Of a stretch of DNA of 64,000 bases, positions 42,753-51,951 are shown in pieces; the stretch's first letter is position 1, and each line of letters opens with the position of its first letter. The notes under the pieces were generated by a model. It was not told the origin of the DNA. It saw only the letters and a program-made list of their open reading frames with translations, and did not search any database. Both the position numbers and the translations under genes were made by a program. Source of the DNA: Pseudorhodoplanes sp049324435 (GTDB lineage: Bacteria; Pseudomonadota; Alphaproteobacteria; Rhizobiales; Xanthobacteraceae); assembly GCA_049324435.1 (NCBI GenBank), contig JBMOOQ010000028.1, positions 161,797-225,796 on the forward strand, written 5' to 3'.

Positions 42753-44270
42753 GTGTTTGGCAAGCGTAACGCGTCTGGTCCCTTACCGAGCGCCTCCTCC
42801 GGCGGCGCCGCCACGGTCTCGGCGCCTGCCCCGAAGCCGGCAGCGCCGCCAGCTGTGGCCGTCAGTGCCGCCGGCGAGGGGCGGGCGCCGCTGCCGTCAG
42901 CCGGTCTGGGCGCACAATTGCTGTCCGCGCCAACGGTCCCGCAAAAGCCTGCGGTTCTTGCAACCGACAGCCGCCGGTCGGACAGCTATTACGAAGTCAA
43001 GGGATCGATTTTCAGCGCGTTGATCGAGGCCATCGATCTTGCTCAGCTGGCACGGCTCGATGCCGACGCCGCGCGCGAAGAAATTCGCGACATCGTCAAC
43101 GAAATCATCGCCATCAAGAATGTCGTGATGTCGATCTCCGAGCAGGAAGAGCTGCTCGACGACATCTGCAACGACGTTCTCGGTTACGGTCCTCTGGAGC
43201 CGCTGCTTGCGCGCGACGATATTGCCGACATCATGGTGAATGGGTCCGGCACGGTCTATATCGAAGTGGCCGGCAAGATTCACAAGACCGGAATCCGCTT
43301 TCGCGATAACCAGCAGCTTCTGAATATCTGCCAGCGTATCGTCAGTCAGGTCGGCCGGCGCGTTGACGAGTCATCGCCGATCTGCGACGCGCGCCTGCCC
43401 GATGGCTCCCGCGTCAATGCCATTGTGCCGCCGCTCGCCATCGACGGTCCTGCGCTCACGATCCGCAAGTTCAAGAAAGACAAACTCCGGCTCGAAAATC
43501 TCGTCAAGTTCGGCTCGATTACGCCAGAAGGTGCGGAGATCCTGCGAATTCTCGGGCGTTGCCGTGTCAATACCATTGTCTCCGGCGGCACCGGCTCTGG
43601 TAAGACCACGCTGCTTAATTGCCTGACACAATTCATCGACGACGATGAGCGCATTATCACCTGCGAGGACGCTGCCGAACTGCAATTGCAGCAACCGCAT
43701 GTCGTGCGGCTAGAAACCCGGCCGCCGAACCTCGAAGGCGAGGGGCAGGTGACGATGCGCGATCTGGTCAAGAACTGTCTGCGCATGCGTCCGGAGAGGA
43801 TCATCGTCGGCGAAGTGCGTGGACCTGAGGCCTTCGACCTGCTTCAGGCCATGAATACCGGTCATGACGGCTCGATGGGTACGCTGCATGCGAACTCGCC
43901 ACGAGAAGCGCTCTCGCGTATCGAATCGATGATCACGATGGGCGGCTTCTCGCTTCCCTCCAAGACGATCCGCGAGATGATCTGCTCATCGGTGGACGTG
44001 GTAATCCAGGCGGCGCGCCTGCGCGACGGATCTCGACGCATCACGCATATAACCGAAGTGCTCGGTATGGAAGGAGATGTCATCATCACTCAGGATCTGT
44101 TCGTTTACGAAATGCTGGGAGAGGACGCGCACGGAAACCTGATCGGACGTCATCGTTCCACCGGGATTGGACGGCCGCGCTTCTGGGAGCGGGCGCGCTA
44201 TTATGGCGAGGAGCAGCGTCTTGCTGCTGCGCTCGATGCGAGTGCGCTGCCAGACGATGCGATGGCATGA
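42753..44270 (+). CDS. cpaF: Pilus assembly secretion ATPase CpaF/TadA
   Basis: Hexameric type II/IV secretion ATPase, 505 residues, starting at GTG 42753. The first 70 residues are low-complexity Ala/Pro. Walker A is GGTGSGKTT (about 278-286). ITCEDAAELQLQQPHVVRLETRPP is the Asp box. MRPERIIVGEVRGPEA is Walker B, and the His box is HDGSMGTLHANSPREAL. Its stop overlaps tadB by four bases. Confidence 0.93.
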   Translation: MFGKRNASGPLPSASSGGAATVSAPAPKPAAPPAVAVSAAGEGRAPLPSAGLGAQLLSAPTVPQKPAVLATDSRRSDSYYEVKGSIFSALIEAIDLAQLARLDADAAREEIRDIVNEIIAIKNVVMSISEQEELLDDICNDVLGYGPLEPLLARDDIADIMVNGSGTVYIEVAGKIHKTGIRFRDNQQLLNICQRIVSQVGRRVDESSPICDARLPDGSRVNAIVPPLAIDGPALTIRKFKKDKLRLENLVKFGSITPEGAEILRILGRCRVNTIVSGGTGSGKTTLLNCLTQFIDDDERIITCEDAAELQLQQPHVVRLETRPPNLEGEGQVTMRDLVKNCLRMRPERIIVGEVRGPEAFDLLQAMNTGHDGSMGTLHANSPREALSRIESMITMGGFSLPSKTIREMICSSVDVVIQAARLRDGSRRITHITEVLGMEGDVIITQDLFVYEMLGEDAHGNLIGRHRSTGIGRPRFWERARYYGEEQRLAAALDASALPDDAMA

Positions 44271-45256
44271 CCATGTTCGACTTTAACAGTCAGACACTTA
44301 TGATGGCGATCCTCGCGTCGATCGCGGTCGGCGGGCTGGCTTGGGTTTTCATCTATCCGCTGCTGACCGGCGAGCGAAATATCGAGCGGCGTGTTGCAAG
44401 CGCTGCTCAGACGCAGGCCGTACAACGGAAGGTACGAGGCAGCCAGAAGTCGCGTCGCGAGCAGATTGAGGAAACTCTGAAAGACCTTGAGTTACGCCAG
44501 CGCAAAAATGCAAGGCCAACGCTGTCGCAGCGGATCGAGCAGGCCGGCCTGAGCTGGTCGATCCGTCAATATATCCTGATTTCCGCTGCGATGGGCATTG
44601 TCGCGTTTGGCGCTGTACTCGGTGCCGGTCTCGGTCTGATGTCCGCGCTTGGGTTCGGCTTTGCTGCCGGCTTTGGTCTGCCGTTCTGGCTGCTCTCGTA
44701 TCTCAAGAAGCGGCGCGAAGCGAAATTCCTCGCGGTCTTTCCCGATGCGGTCGACGTCATCGTGCGCGGCATCAAATCCGGCCTGCCTTTGCTCGACAGT
44801 TTGAAGGTGATTGCCGCTGAAAGTCAGGAACCCGTCAAAAGCGAGTTCAAGGCGATCCTCGAGACGCAGGCGATCGGCATGCCGATCGGCGAGGCCTGCG
44901 GCAAGCTCTATCAACGCATGCCGCTGCCGGAAGCGAACTTCTTCGGGATCGTCATCTCCATTCAGCAGAAGGCTGGCGGCAATCTGTCGGAGGCACTGGG
45001 AAATCTCTCCAAGGTGTTGCGCGAGCGCAAGAAGATGAAGGCCAAGATCCAGGCCATGTCGATGGAAGCGAAGGCGTCCGCTGCCATCATCGGTTCGTTG
45101 CCGCCGATGGTCATGGGCCTCGTCTGGATTACGAGTCCGACTTACATCGAACTTTTATGGACCCATCCGACCGGGCAGCTCATGCTTGTTTGCAGCGCGA
45201 TGTGGATGTCCATGGGCGTCTTCGTCATGAAGAAGATGATTAACTTCGATTTCTGA
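44267..45256 (+). CDS. tadB: Tad inner-membrane protein TadB (type II secretion F domain)
   Basis: Polytopic platform protein, 329 residues. An N-terminal span and a basic linker (QRKVRGSQKSRREQIEETL) are followed by the GspF-type domain, with FPDAVDVIVRGIKSGLPL and QKAGGNLSEALGNLSKVLRERKKM as the conserved core. Start ATG at 44267 overlaps cpaF. It is followed eight bases later by tadC. Confidence 0.9.
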   Translation: MTMFDFNSQTLMMAILASIAVGGLAWVFIYPLLTGERNIERRVASAAQTQAVQRKVRGSQKSRREQIEETLKDLELRQRKNARPTLSQRIEQAGLSWSIRQYILISAAMGIVAFGAVLGAGLGLMSALGFGFAAGFGLPFWLLSYLKKRREAKFLAVFPDAVDVIVRGIKSGLPLLDSLKVIAAESQEPVKSEFKAILETQAIGMPIGEACGKLYQRMPLPEANFFGIVISIQQKAGGNLSEALGNLSKVLRERKKMKAKIQAMSMEAKASAAIIGSLPPMVMGLVWITSPTYIELLWTHPTGQLMLVCSAMWMSMGVFVMKKMINFDF

Positions 45257-45263
45257 GCGCATC

Positions 45264-46238
45264 ATGACGCAGATCATCATCGGCATCTTGCACGATACCC
45301 GGCTGCTGGCGATGCTTCTTGCCGGTATTGCAGCCGTGGCGACAGTGCTGACGCTGGCGATGCCGCTGCTGGCGTCCGATCCGCTGCCAAAGCGGATGAA
45401 GTCGGTCGCAATCGAACGCGAGAAGATCCGGCAGCGTGAGCGCGAGCGGATGGCGCGCGGCGAAAAGGTCACACTGCGCCAGTCGCCCAAGCAGTTCATG
45501 CAGCGGGCTGTCGAGAGTTTTCAGCTCAACAAGTGGGTCGGGCAGGAAGAGGCGCGCGAGAAACTGATCCAGGCCGGTTACCGCGGTCATGCGCCTTACG
45601 TCACCTACCTGTTTTTCCGCATGGTGATGCCGATCGTGGCGGCACTGGTGTCGATTCTCTATGTGTTTGTCATTCTTCAGATCGACAAGCCGTTCACGAT
45701 CAAGGTCGGCATTTGCCTGTTCGCCACTTATCTCGGAATGCAGATGCCGCTGCTGTTCCTCAAGAACAAGATCCAGAAGCGGCAACTGTCGATCCGCCGC
45801 GCCTTCCCGGATGCGCTCGACCTGCTCCTGATTTGCGTGGAGTCCGGGATGTCGATCGAGGCGGCCTTCAAGAAGGTGGCTGACGAGGTCGGATCGCAGT
45901 CGGTTCCGCTGGCCGAGGAATTGACACTCACGACCGCTGAATTGTCCTATCTCCCGGATCGGCGCCAGGCCTATGACAATCTGGCCAAGCGCACCGATCT
46001 TGAGGGCGTCAAGTCCGTTTGCGTGGCCTTGCAGCAGGCGGAACGCTACGGCACGCCGCTTGCGCAGACCCTGCGTGTGCTCGCTCAGGAAAACCGGGAC
46101 ATGCGTATGGCCGAAGCGGAGAAAAAGGCGGCCGCGCTGCCGCCGAAGCTCACGGTGCCGATGATCCTGTTCTTCCTGCCGGTATTGTTTATCGTCATTC
46201 TGGGGCCGGCTGCGATCCGCGTAATGGCGCTGCAGTAA
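45264..46238 (+). CDS. tadC: Tad inner-membrane protein TadC (type II secretion F domain)
   Basis: Second GspF-type platform protein, 324 residues. Core motifs are FPDALDLLLICVESGMSIEAAF and VALQQAERYGTPLAQTLRVLAQENRDMR, and it ends in a hydrophobic helix (PMILFFLPVLFIVILGPAAI). It is the last gene of the plus-strand cpa/tad operon. A small GGCCG/CGGCC hairpin at 46241-46253 follows the stop, without a T run. Confidence 0.9.
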   Translation: MTQIIIGILHDTRLLAMLLAGIAAVATVLTLAMPLLASDPLPKRMKSVAIEREKIRQRERERMARGEKVTLRQSPKQFMQRAVESFQLNKWVGQEEAREKLIQAGYRGHAPYVTYLFFRMVMPIVAALVSILYVFVILQIDKPFTIKVGICLFATYLGMQMPLLFLKNKIQKRQLSIRRAFPDALDLLLICVESGMSIEAAFKKVADEVGSQSVPLAEELTLTTAELSYLPDRRQAYDNLAKRTDLEGVKSVCVALQQAERYGTPLAQTLRVLAQENRDMRMAEAEKKAAALPPKLTVPMILFFLPVLFIVILGPAAIRVMALQ

Positions 46239-46300
46239 TAGGCCGGAACGGCCGGCGGCACTGCGCACGTCTTGGTGCCGATACGCGATTCAAAGCAAAA

Positions 46301-47104
46301 TCAGGAATTATTCGCCGCCTGCTGCAGCTTCCGCGGCTGCGGCCTACCCTTGTTGCCTTTTTCAGCGGCAAGCATGTTGCGAAGATATTCCAAATTCGCC
46401 GCGGCCTCTTCCGGCGACAGGTCGGCAGAGGCGATTTCCTGAGCTTCCTGAAACCGGCCCTGCAGACCTACGACCAGCGCCAGATTCTGCCGGACGCGCG
46501 GCTCGCGGTTGGCGTGGGCGTTTGCGCGCCGCAGCGTGCTCTCAGCCTCGGGCAAGTTTCGCGAGAGCGCATAGGACAGTCCGAGATTCGACATGACCGA
46601 CGGCTCGTCGGGTGCGATTCGAAGGGCACTGAGGTAATGCTGGCGCGCCTCCTGATGGCGGCCCATCTGATCGAGCACCGCGCCCTGCGCCGAGAGAATG
46701 CGCCAGTCCGGCTGGTCCGGCGTGTGGGCGCGGCTCAGGACATCCAGCGCCTGCGCGAAGCGGCCGGTGTCAGCGAGCGCTCGGCCATAAGCGCCGAGAA
46801 CCGCGGGATTGTTCGGATTGCTGAGCGAGGATTGCTCGAGTACCGCGACTGCTTGCGCGCGCTGGCCCAGGGCACGCAACGCCTGCGCATAGCGGATGCC
46901 CGCTTCCGGATCCTTCTGATTCTTGCTGTAGCGCTCGCCCCAGATTTGCGCCTCGCGCCGCGGATCCTGTTCGACGGACTGTGAGATGGACCCAGTGGGG
47001 CCGAGCTGGGCGCTTTGGCAGCCGCCGAGCATCAGGGCGGCGAGTACGGCGGCGCCGGTGAGCAGGCGGGTCTTCGACGATCTGCGATTCGGTATGCGAT
47101 ACAT
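46301..47104 (-). CDS. tadD: TPR-repeat lipoprotein TadD
   Basis: Tetratricopeptide lipoprotein that assists the pilus secretin, 267 residues from ATG 47104. The lipobox LMLGGC (Cys about residue 29) follows an Arg-rich start. Several TPR motifs follow, for example PEAGIRYAQALRALGQRAQAV and PSVMSNLGLSYALSRNLPEAE. It is convergent with tadC. A TTG 16 codons upstream is also open, but the ATG gives the better signal peptide. Confidence 0.85.
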   Translation of the reverse strand: MYRIPNRRSSKTRLLTGAAVLAALMLGGCQSAQLGPTGSISQSVEQDPRREAQIWGERYSKNQKDPEAGIRYAQALRALGQRAQAVAVLEQSSLSNPNNPAVLGAYGRALADTGRFAQALDVLSRAHTPDQPDWRILSAQGAVLDQMGRHQEARQHYLSALRIAPDEPSVMSNLGLSYALSRNLPEAESTLRRANAHANREPRVRQNLALVVGLQGRFQEAQEIASADLSPEEAAANLEYLRNMLAAEKGNKGRPQPRKLQQAANNS

Positions 47105-47160
47105 GGAGCGCCTCGGTCGGCGGCGGGTGCGATCCGCGCGCCCCTCGCTCAATAAAGCGT

Positions 47161-47181
47161 TAACCCTAACGGCTGGTTAAG
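47161..47181. promoter_or_regulatory. Inverted TTAACC/GGTTAA pair between tadD and the aminopeptidase
   Basis: TTAACC and GGTTAA are spaced by nine bases, 57 bases upstream of the tadD start and 43 before the aminopeptidase start. The half-sites match the CtrA half-site TTAA(CC), but the inverted spacing does not fit the known direct-repeat site. Confidence 0.3.
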
Positions 47182-47223
47182 GCCCGCTCTTGGCGGGACC
47201 ACGGGGGATCGATAAGAAGCCGC

Positions 47224-48603
47224 ATGCACCCAGCTTTTGCCGAATCAAACCACGCTCCGGTCACTCCCATCTGGTTCGCCAGCAAGGCCACTTGGCCCGG
47301 CATTCGGGAGGGTCTGAGCCCGCTCGCACGCTCATATGCAGATACTGCGGGATTTGAGCCTAAGCCCGGCGCGCATCTTGCCCTTCCGGGGCCGGACGGC
47401 AGCCTTGCCGCAGTGTTGTTCGGCATTGAGGATGATGCCGCCAAGGCCAATCCGATGCTGCCGGGAAAATTGCCCGGACTGCTGACGTCGGGTGTCTATG
47501 GCTTTGCCAATGCGTCTCACGATACCAGGCTGGCGGCGATCGCATTCGCGCTCGGCGCCTATCGGTTCGATCGCTATCGCAACCGGAGCGGCAAGTCGGT
47601 CAGGCTGGTGCCGCCCGATGGCATCGATATCGCGGATCTGTCTCGTATCATCGAGGGTGTCACACTTGCGCGCGATATGATCAATACGCCCGCAAACGAT
47701 ATGGGGCCGGCGGATATCCACGAACAGACCAGGCTTCTTGCAGAGAAGCATGATGCGTGGATCGAAGCGGTCACGGACAACGAACTGCTCCTGAAAAACT
47801 TTCCGCTGATCCACGCGGTCGGGCGTGCGGCGGCGCGGCCACCGCGGCTGATCGATCTTCGCTGGGGCGATCCCATTCATCCGAAAGTGACACTGGTTGG
47901 CAAGGGTGTCTGCTTCGATACCGGGGGGCTCGACCTCAAACCCAGCAGTGCGATGCTGCTGATGAAGAAGGACATGGGCGGTGCTGCGGCTGTGCTTGCG
48001 CTCGCGCATATGATCATGGATCGCAAGCTTCCGGTCGCCTTGCGCGTTCTTATTCCGGCGGTGGAAAATTCGGTCTCCGGCTCGGCATTCCGGCCGCTCG
48101 ACGTCTATCCCTCTCGCAAGGGACTGACCGTTGAAATCGGCAACACAGATGCGGAGGGGCGCCTTGTGCTTGCGGATGCGCTGGCATTGGCCGATGAATC
48201 GTCACCCGATCTTCTGATCGATATGGGTACGTTGACCGGGGCCGCCCGCGTAGCGCTTGGGCCGGAGGTTATGCCGTTCTACACTGACGACGATGCGCTC
48301 GCGTCGGCGATGATGGATCACGGCCGGCAGCAGGCGGATCCGCTATGGCGGATGCCGTTGTGGGCGCCCTACGAGTCGATGCTGGATTCGAAGGTCGCCG
48401 ACACCAGCAATGTCGGTTCTGGCACTTTTGCCGGTTCGATCACCTGCGCATTGTTTCTCAAGAAGTTCGTTTCGAACGCTAAGGCGTGGCTGCATTTCGA
48501 CATCTATGGCTGGAACCCCTCGACCAAGCCGGGCCGTCCGGAGGGCGGCGAATGTCAGGCGGCGCGTGCGGTTTATGCGCTGCTTTGCGAGCGCTACGGC
48601 TGA
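47224..48603 (+). CDS. Leucyl aminopeptidase family M17
   Basis: Dizinc aminopeptidase, 459 residues. The M17 signature NTDAEGRLVLADAL is at about residues 305-318. VCFDTGGLDLKPSSAMLLMKKDMGGAA supplies further metal and catalytic Lys residues. The N-terminal domain is more variable. It ends five bases before an NlpC/P60 gene. The pairing suggests turnover of cell-wall peptides as well as of general peptides. Confidence 0.92.
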   Translation: MHPAFAESNHAPVTPIWFASKATWPGIREGLSPLARSYADTAGFEPKPGAHLALPGPDGSLAAVLFGIEDDAAKANPMLPGKLPGLLTSGVYGFANASHDTRLAAIAFALGAYRFDRYRNRSGKSVRLVPPDGIDIADLSRIIEGVTLARDMINTPANDMGPADIHEQTRLLAEKHDAWIEAVTDNELLLKNFPLIHAVGRAAARPPRLIDLRWGDPIHPKVTLVGKGVCFDTGGLDLKPSSAMLLMKKDMGGAAAVLALAHMIMDRKLPVALRVLIPAVENSVSGSAFRPLDVYPSRKGLTVEIGNTDAEGRLVLADALALADESSPDLLIDMGTLTGAARVALGPEVMPFYTDDDALASAMMDHGRQQADPLWRMPLWAPYESMLDSKVADTSNVGSGTFAGSITCALFLKKFVSNAKAWLHFDIYGWNPSTKPGRPEGGECQAARAVYALLCERYG

Positions 48604-48608
48604 GCCCC

Positions 48609-49475
48609 GTGGAACGCGATCGCCGTCTCACACCAGCGAGACCCGACCTCGCGGCCAAGCACCTTGAAGGGCAGGTCGAAGCCGAACGCTTCGTCGAAGG
48701 AACTGTCTACGAAGTGTTCGATCCGCATGCACCCGTCCGGCGCGCGCCATCGCCCGATGCGCCACTTGAAACCGAGGTGCTGCGGGGCGAACGTGTCGCG
48801 GTCTACGACTCGAATGACGAGGGCTGGTGTTGGGCCCAGCTTGCGTCGGACGGCTATGTGGGATGGATACCGGCCAATGCACTGACCACCCGGTTGACCG
48901 AGCCGACAATGAAGGTGCGGGCGCTGAGTACGCTGGTCTTCGCTGCGCCGGACATCAAGACGCCACCGATGGAAGCGTTGCCGTTCGGCGCGAAAGTTGC
49001 GGTTGCCCGGACTGAGGAGCCGTTCGCTGTTGTTCCTCACCGCGGATACATCCCGGCCCGGCATCTGGCTGCGCTCGATAGCTGTGAAAGCGATTATGTG
49101 GCGATAGCCGAGCGCTTCCTCGGCACGCCCTATCTATGGGGCGGTAAAACCCATCTTGGGATCGATTGCTCCGGGCTGGTGCAGGTGTCAGTCACGGCCT
49201 GTGGAATCGCCTGCCCCCGCGACAGCGATATGCAGGAAGCGGCGCTGGGTGAGCCGGTCGACGCTATCGCTGCGCTGTCGATGCCGCAGCGCGGAGACCT
49301 GATTTTCTGGAAGGGGCACGTCGCAATGGTGCGTGATCGCCACACGATCATTCATGCCAATGCGCATCACATGGCGGTTGCAATCGAGCCGATCCAACAG
49401 GCGGTGGCGCGAATCAGAGACGCAGGCTCCGAGGTGACGTCGGTACGTCGAATCCGGACGGAGTCGGCCGGATAG
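48609..49475 (+). CDS. NlpC/P60 family peptidoglycan endopeptidase with SH3 domain
   Basis: Cell-wall peptide hydrolase, 288 residues. GTG at 48609, five bases after the aminopeptidase stop, is the best start. The N-terminal two-thirds hold SH3-like folds (VYEVFDPHAPVRRAPSPDA and GWCWAQLASDGYVGWIPANAL). The NlpC/P60 domain has nucleophile Cys187 in GIDCSGLVQVS and His237 in GHVAMV. No signal peptide is visible, so it probably recycles murein peptides in the cytoplasm. Confidence 0.88.
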   Translation: MERDRRLTPARPDLAAKHLEGQVEAERFVEGTVYEVFDPHAPVRRAPSPDAPLETEVLRGERVAVYDSNDEGWCWAQLASDGYVGWIPANALTTRLTEPTMKVRALSTLVFAAPDIKTPPMEALPFGAKVAVARTEEPFAVVPHRGYIPARHLAALDSCESDYVAIAERFLGTPYLWGGKTHLGIDCSGLVQVSVTACGIACPRDSDMQEAALGEPVDAIAALSMPQRGDLIFWKGHVAMVRDRHTIIHANAHHMAVAIEPIQQAVARIRDAGSEVTSVRRIRTESAG

Positions 49476-49532
49476 GTTGCTTTCGAACTGCGGCGACACC
49501 CGCTCGCTGGAACGCGTCACACGATATCTGCG

Positions 49533-50222
49533 TCAGCACACGACCTTACCGCATTTGGGGATCGCGTCGATCACGCCCTGCAGGCTTTTGCGTCCGGGAT
49601 GACCCTGTAGCGCCACATCGCCAACCAGATAGGCGGGCGTGGCTTTCAGCGCGAGAGTGTCGGCGAATTTCACATGCGCCTTCATGATGTCGGTGATGCC
49701 GTCCTCATTCGCCGCGTCCAGCACTTTCTGCAGATCGAGCTTGAAGGTGGAGGCCGTGCTCAGCGCACGCTGGCCGTCGATCACGCCACGGCCCGCATAG
49801 AGCGCGCGGTGATACCGGTAGAACTCGGCAGGCGGCAGCATCTTTGAGACCGCAATCTCCACACGTCCCGCCAGAATCGACGGGATCCCGAGCACCGGAA
49901 ATGGCACCAGGACCAGACGCAGCTTTTTGTCGGCCCGGATCATCGCGTCGATATCGGCCGATGCGCGTCGGCAATACGGGCAATTCAGATCGTAAAATTC
50001 GACCAGGGTGACGTCACCCTTCGGGTTCGCGGCGACGATAGCGCCCGGTAGCTTCTCGGCCGCAGCCACGCTGCCTTTGTCGATGGAATGATTCGCGATC
50101 CTGCTGCCATCCTCGTTCAGGATTGGAAACTGCGCCGGAAGATCCTGCGCCTGAGCGGGCGCACAAAGAGCGAGGATGCAAACAGTGAGGATGGAGGAGA
50201 TTACGGCGGTGCTACGGGTCAT
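49533..50222 (-). CDS. DsbA-family thiol:disulfide oxidoreductase
   Basis: Exported thioredoxin-fold protein, 229 residues. ATG at 50222 is followed by a signal peptide (about 1-25, ending AQAQD). The redox motif is CPYC in FYDLNCPYCRRASADID (about residues 84-87). KATPAYLVGD supplies the cis-Pro. The C-terminal CGKVVC adds two further Cys, which is unusual for plain DsbA. It may be a DsbA/DsbG-like isomerase or a copper-related thioredoxin. Confidence 0.87.
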   Translation of the reverse strand: MTRSTAVISSILTVCILALCAPAQAQDLPAQFPILNEDGSRIANHSIDKGSVAAAEKLPGAIVAANPKGDVTLVEFYDLNCPYCRRASADIDAMIRADKKLRLVLVPFPVLGIPSILAGRVEIAVSKMLPPAEFYRYHRALYAGRGVIDGQRALSTASTFKLDLQKVLDAANEDGITDIMKAHVKFADTLALKATPAYLVGDVALQGHPGRKSLQGVIDAIPKCGKVVC

Positions 50223-50319
50223 GAGAGTCCAATCGCGACAGTCACATGCGTTCTTGCGCATGTAGCATCCAAACCGGAATCAAGTTTGCGTTATGCCCCG
50301 CGAGGCTGGTTGGCCGCGG

Positions 50320-51951
50320 CTATTGCGCAACGGCGTCGCCCGACGTTGTATCGAGGTTGAAGGCGGCTGCGAACAGAGCCCGCGTATAGTCGGTCCTCGG
50401 ATTGGCGAACAAGTCCTTGGCTGGACCCTCCTCTACGATCTTGCCGTTGCGCATCACAATGAGCCGGCTGGCGAGCGCGGCGACGACCTTGAGGTCATGG
50501 GAGATGAACAAGTAGGTTAGACCAAGCCGCTTCTGCAGACTGCGCAGCAAGTCGCAGATCTGGCACTGGATCAGCATATCGAGCGCCGAGGTCGGCTCAT
50601 CGAGGACCACGAATTTCGGCTGCAAGACAATGGCGCGCGCGATAGCGATACGCTGTCGCTGCCCGCCGGAAAATTCGTGCGGGTAACGAAACCGCGTTTC
50701 TGGATCGAGACCGACATCGGTCAATGCCCTTACCACCAAGGCCTCGCGTTCGCTCTTGGACATATTGGGATGATGGACCTGCAGTCCTTCTTCAATGATG
50801 TCCGCGACTGACATGCGCGGGCTCAGCGAACCATAAGGGTCCTGGAACACGACCTGCATGGCGTGACGAAACGGCCGCATTTCCTTGAAGGAGAGATCCT
50901 GGACCTCCTTTCCCATAAACACGATCGGTCCGTCGGACGAAATCAGACGCAGGATCGCAAGTCCGAGTGTGGTCTTGCCCGACCCGGACTCGCCGACGAT
51001 GCCGAGTGTTTCTCCCTTGCGGACCTCGATCGAGACACCGTCCACGGCCTTGATGTGTCCGACCGTGGAGCGCAGCACGCCACGCTTGATCGGGAACCAG
51101 ACCTTGAGGTCGTCGGTCTTGACCATCGACGGTTCGGTCGGCTGCAGCGGTGCGGGATCGCGGGCCGGTTCTGCGGTGAGAAGCGCGCGCGTGTAAGGAT
51201 GTTCCGGCCTCTCGAAGACGCGGGCAACGTCTCCCTGTTCCACGATCTTGCCTTGATTCATGACGCAGACCCGATCGGCAATCTTGCGCACGATCCCGAG
51301 GTCATGGGTGATGAACAGCATCGCCATGCCAAGCCGAGTCTGGAGATCCTTGAGAAGCCGCAGAATCTGGGCCTGTACGGTGACGTCAAGCGCGGTCGTG
51401 GGTTCGTCCGCGATCAGAAGCTCGGGTTCGTTGGCGAGCGCCATTGCGATCATCACGCGCTGACGCTGGCCGCCGGATAGTTGGTGTGGATAGCTTTGCA
51501 GCCGGCCGGCCGGATCGGGAATGCCGACCTGCGTCAGCAACTCAACCACGCGCTTCTTAGCTGCATCTCCGCGAAGACCGGTATGCAGCTCCAGAATCTC
51601 CCGAATCTGCCGCTCGATGGTGTGGAGCGGATTGAGCGACGTCATCGGCTCCTGGAAAATGATGGTGATGTCGTTGCCGCGGATGCGGCGCATGCCGTTG
51701 TCCGGCATCGCGATTAGTTCCTGTCCCTTGAAATGGATCGTGCCGGTCGGGTGACTTGCGGCCGGATAGGGCAGGAGCTTCATCACCGACATCGCGGTGA
51801 CGGATTTGCCCGATCCGGATTCGCCAACGAGCGCCACGGTTTCGCGCGGTCTGACATCGAATGAGACGCGATCGACCGCCAGTGTGGTCCGGCCGCCCTG
51901 TGTGAATGCGACGGACAGGTCCTTCACACTCAGAAGAGGAGGAACGCTCAT
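50320..51951 (-). CDS. yejF: Peptide ABC transporter ATPase YejF (two ATPase domains)
   Basis: Energises the oligopeptide/microcin-C type importer, 543 residues with two full ATPase halves. Walker A motifs are ALVGESGSGKS (about 39-49) and GIVGESGSGKT (about 320-330). The signatures are LSGGQRQRVMIAMAL and FSGGQRQRIAIARAI. ATG at 51951 overlaps the yejE stop (ATGA). Length and tandem layout match YejF. Confidence 0.92.
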   Translation of the reverse strand: MSVPPLLSVKDLSVAFTQGGRTTLAVDRVSFDVRPRETVALVGESGSGKSVTAMSVMKLLPYPAASHPTGTIHFKGQELIAMPDNGMRRIRGNDITIIFQEPMTSLNPLHTIERQIREILELHTGLRGDAAKKRVVELLTQVGIPDPAGRLQSYPHQLSGGQRQRVMIAMALANEPELLIADEPTTALDVTVQAQILRLLKDLQTRLGMAMLFITHDLGIVRKIADRVCVMNQGKIVEQGDVARVFERPEHPYTRALLTAEPARDPAPLQPTEPSMVKTDDLKVWFPIKRGVLRSTVGHIKAVDGVSIEVRKGETLGIVGESGSGKTTLGLAILRLISSDGPIVFMGKEVQDLSFKEMRPFRHAMQVVFQDPYGSLSPRMSVADIIEEGLQVHHPNMSKSEREALVVRALTDVGLDPETRFRYPHEFSGGQRQRIAIARAIVLQPKFVVLDEPTSALDMLIQCQICDLLRSLQKRLGLTYLFISHDLKVVAALASRLIVMRNGKIVEEGPAKDLFANPRTDYTRALFAAAFNLDTTSGDAVAQ

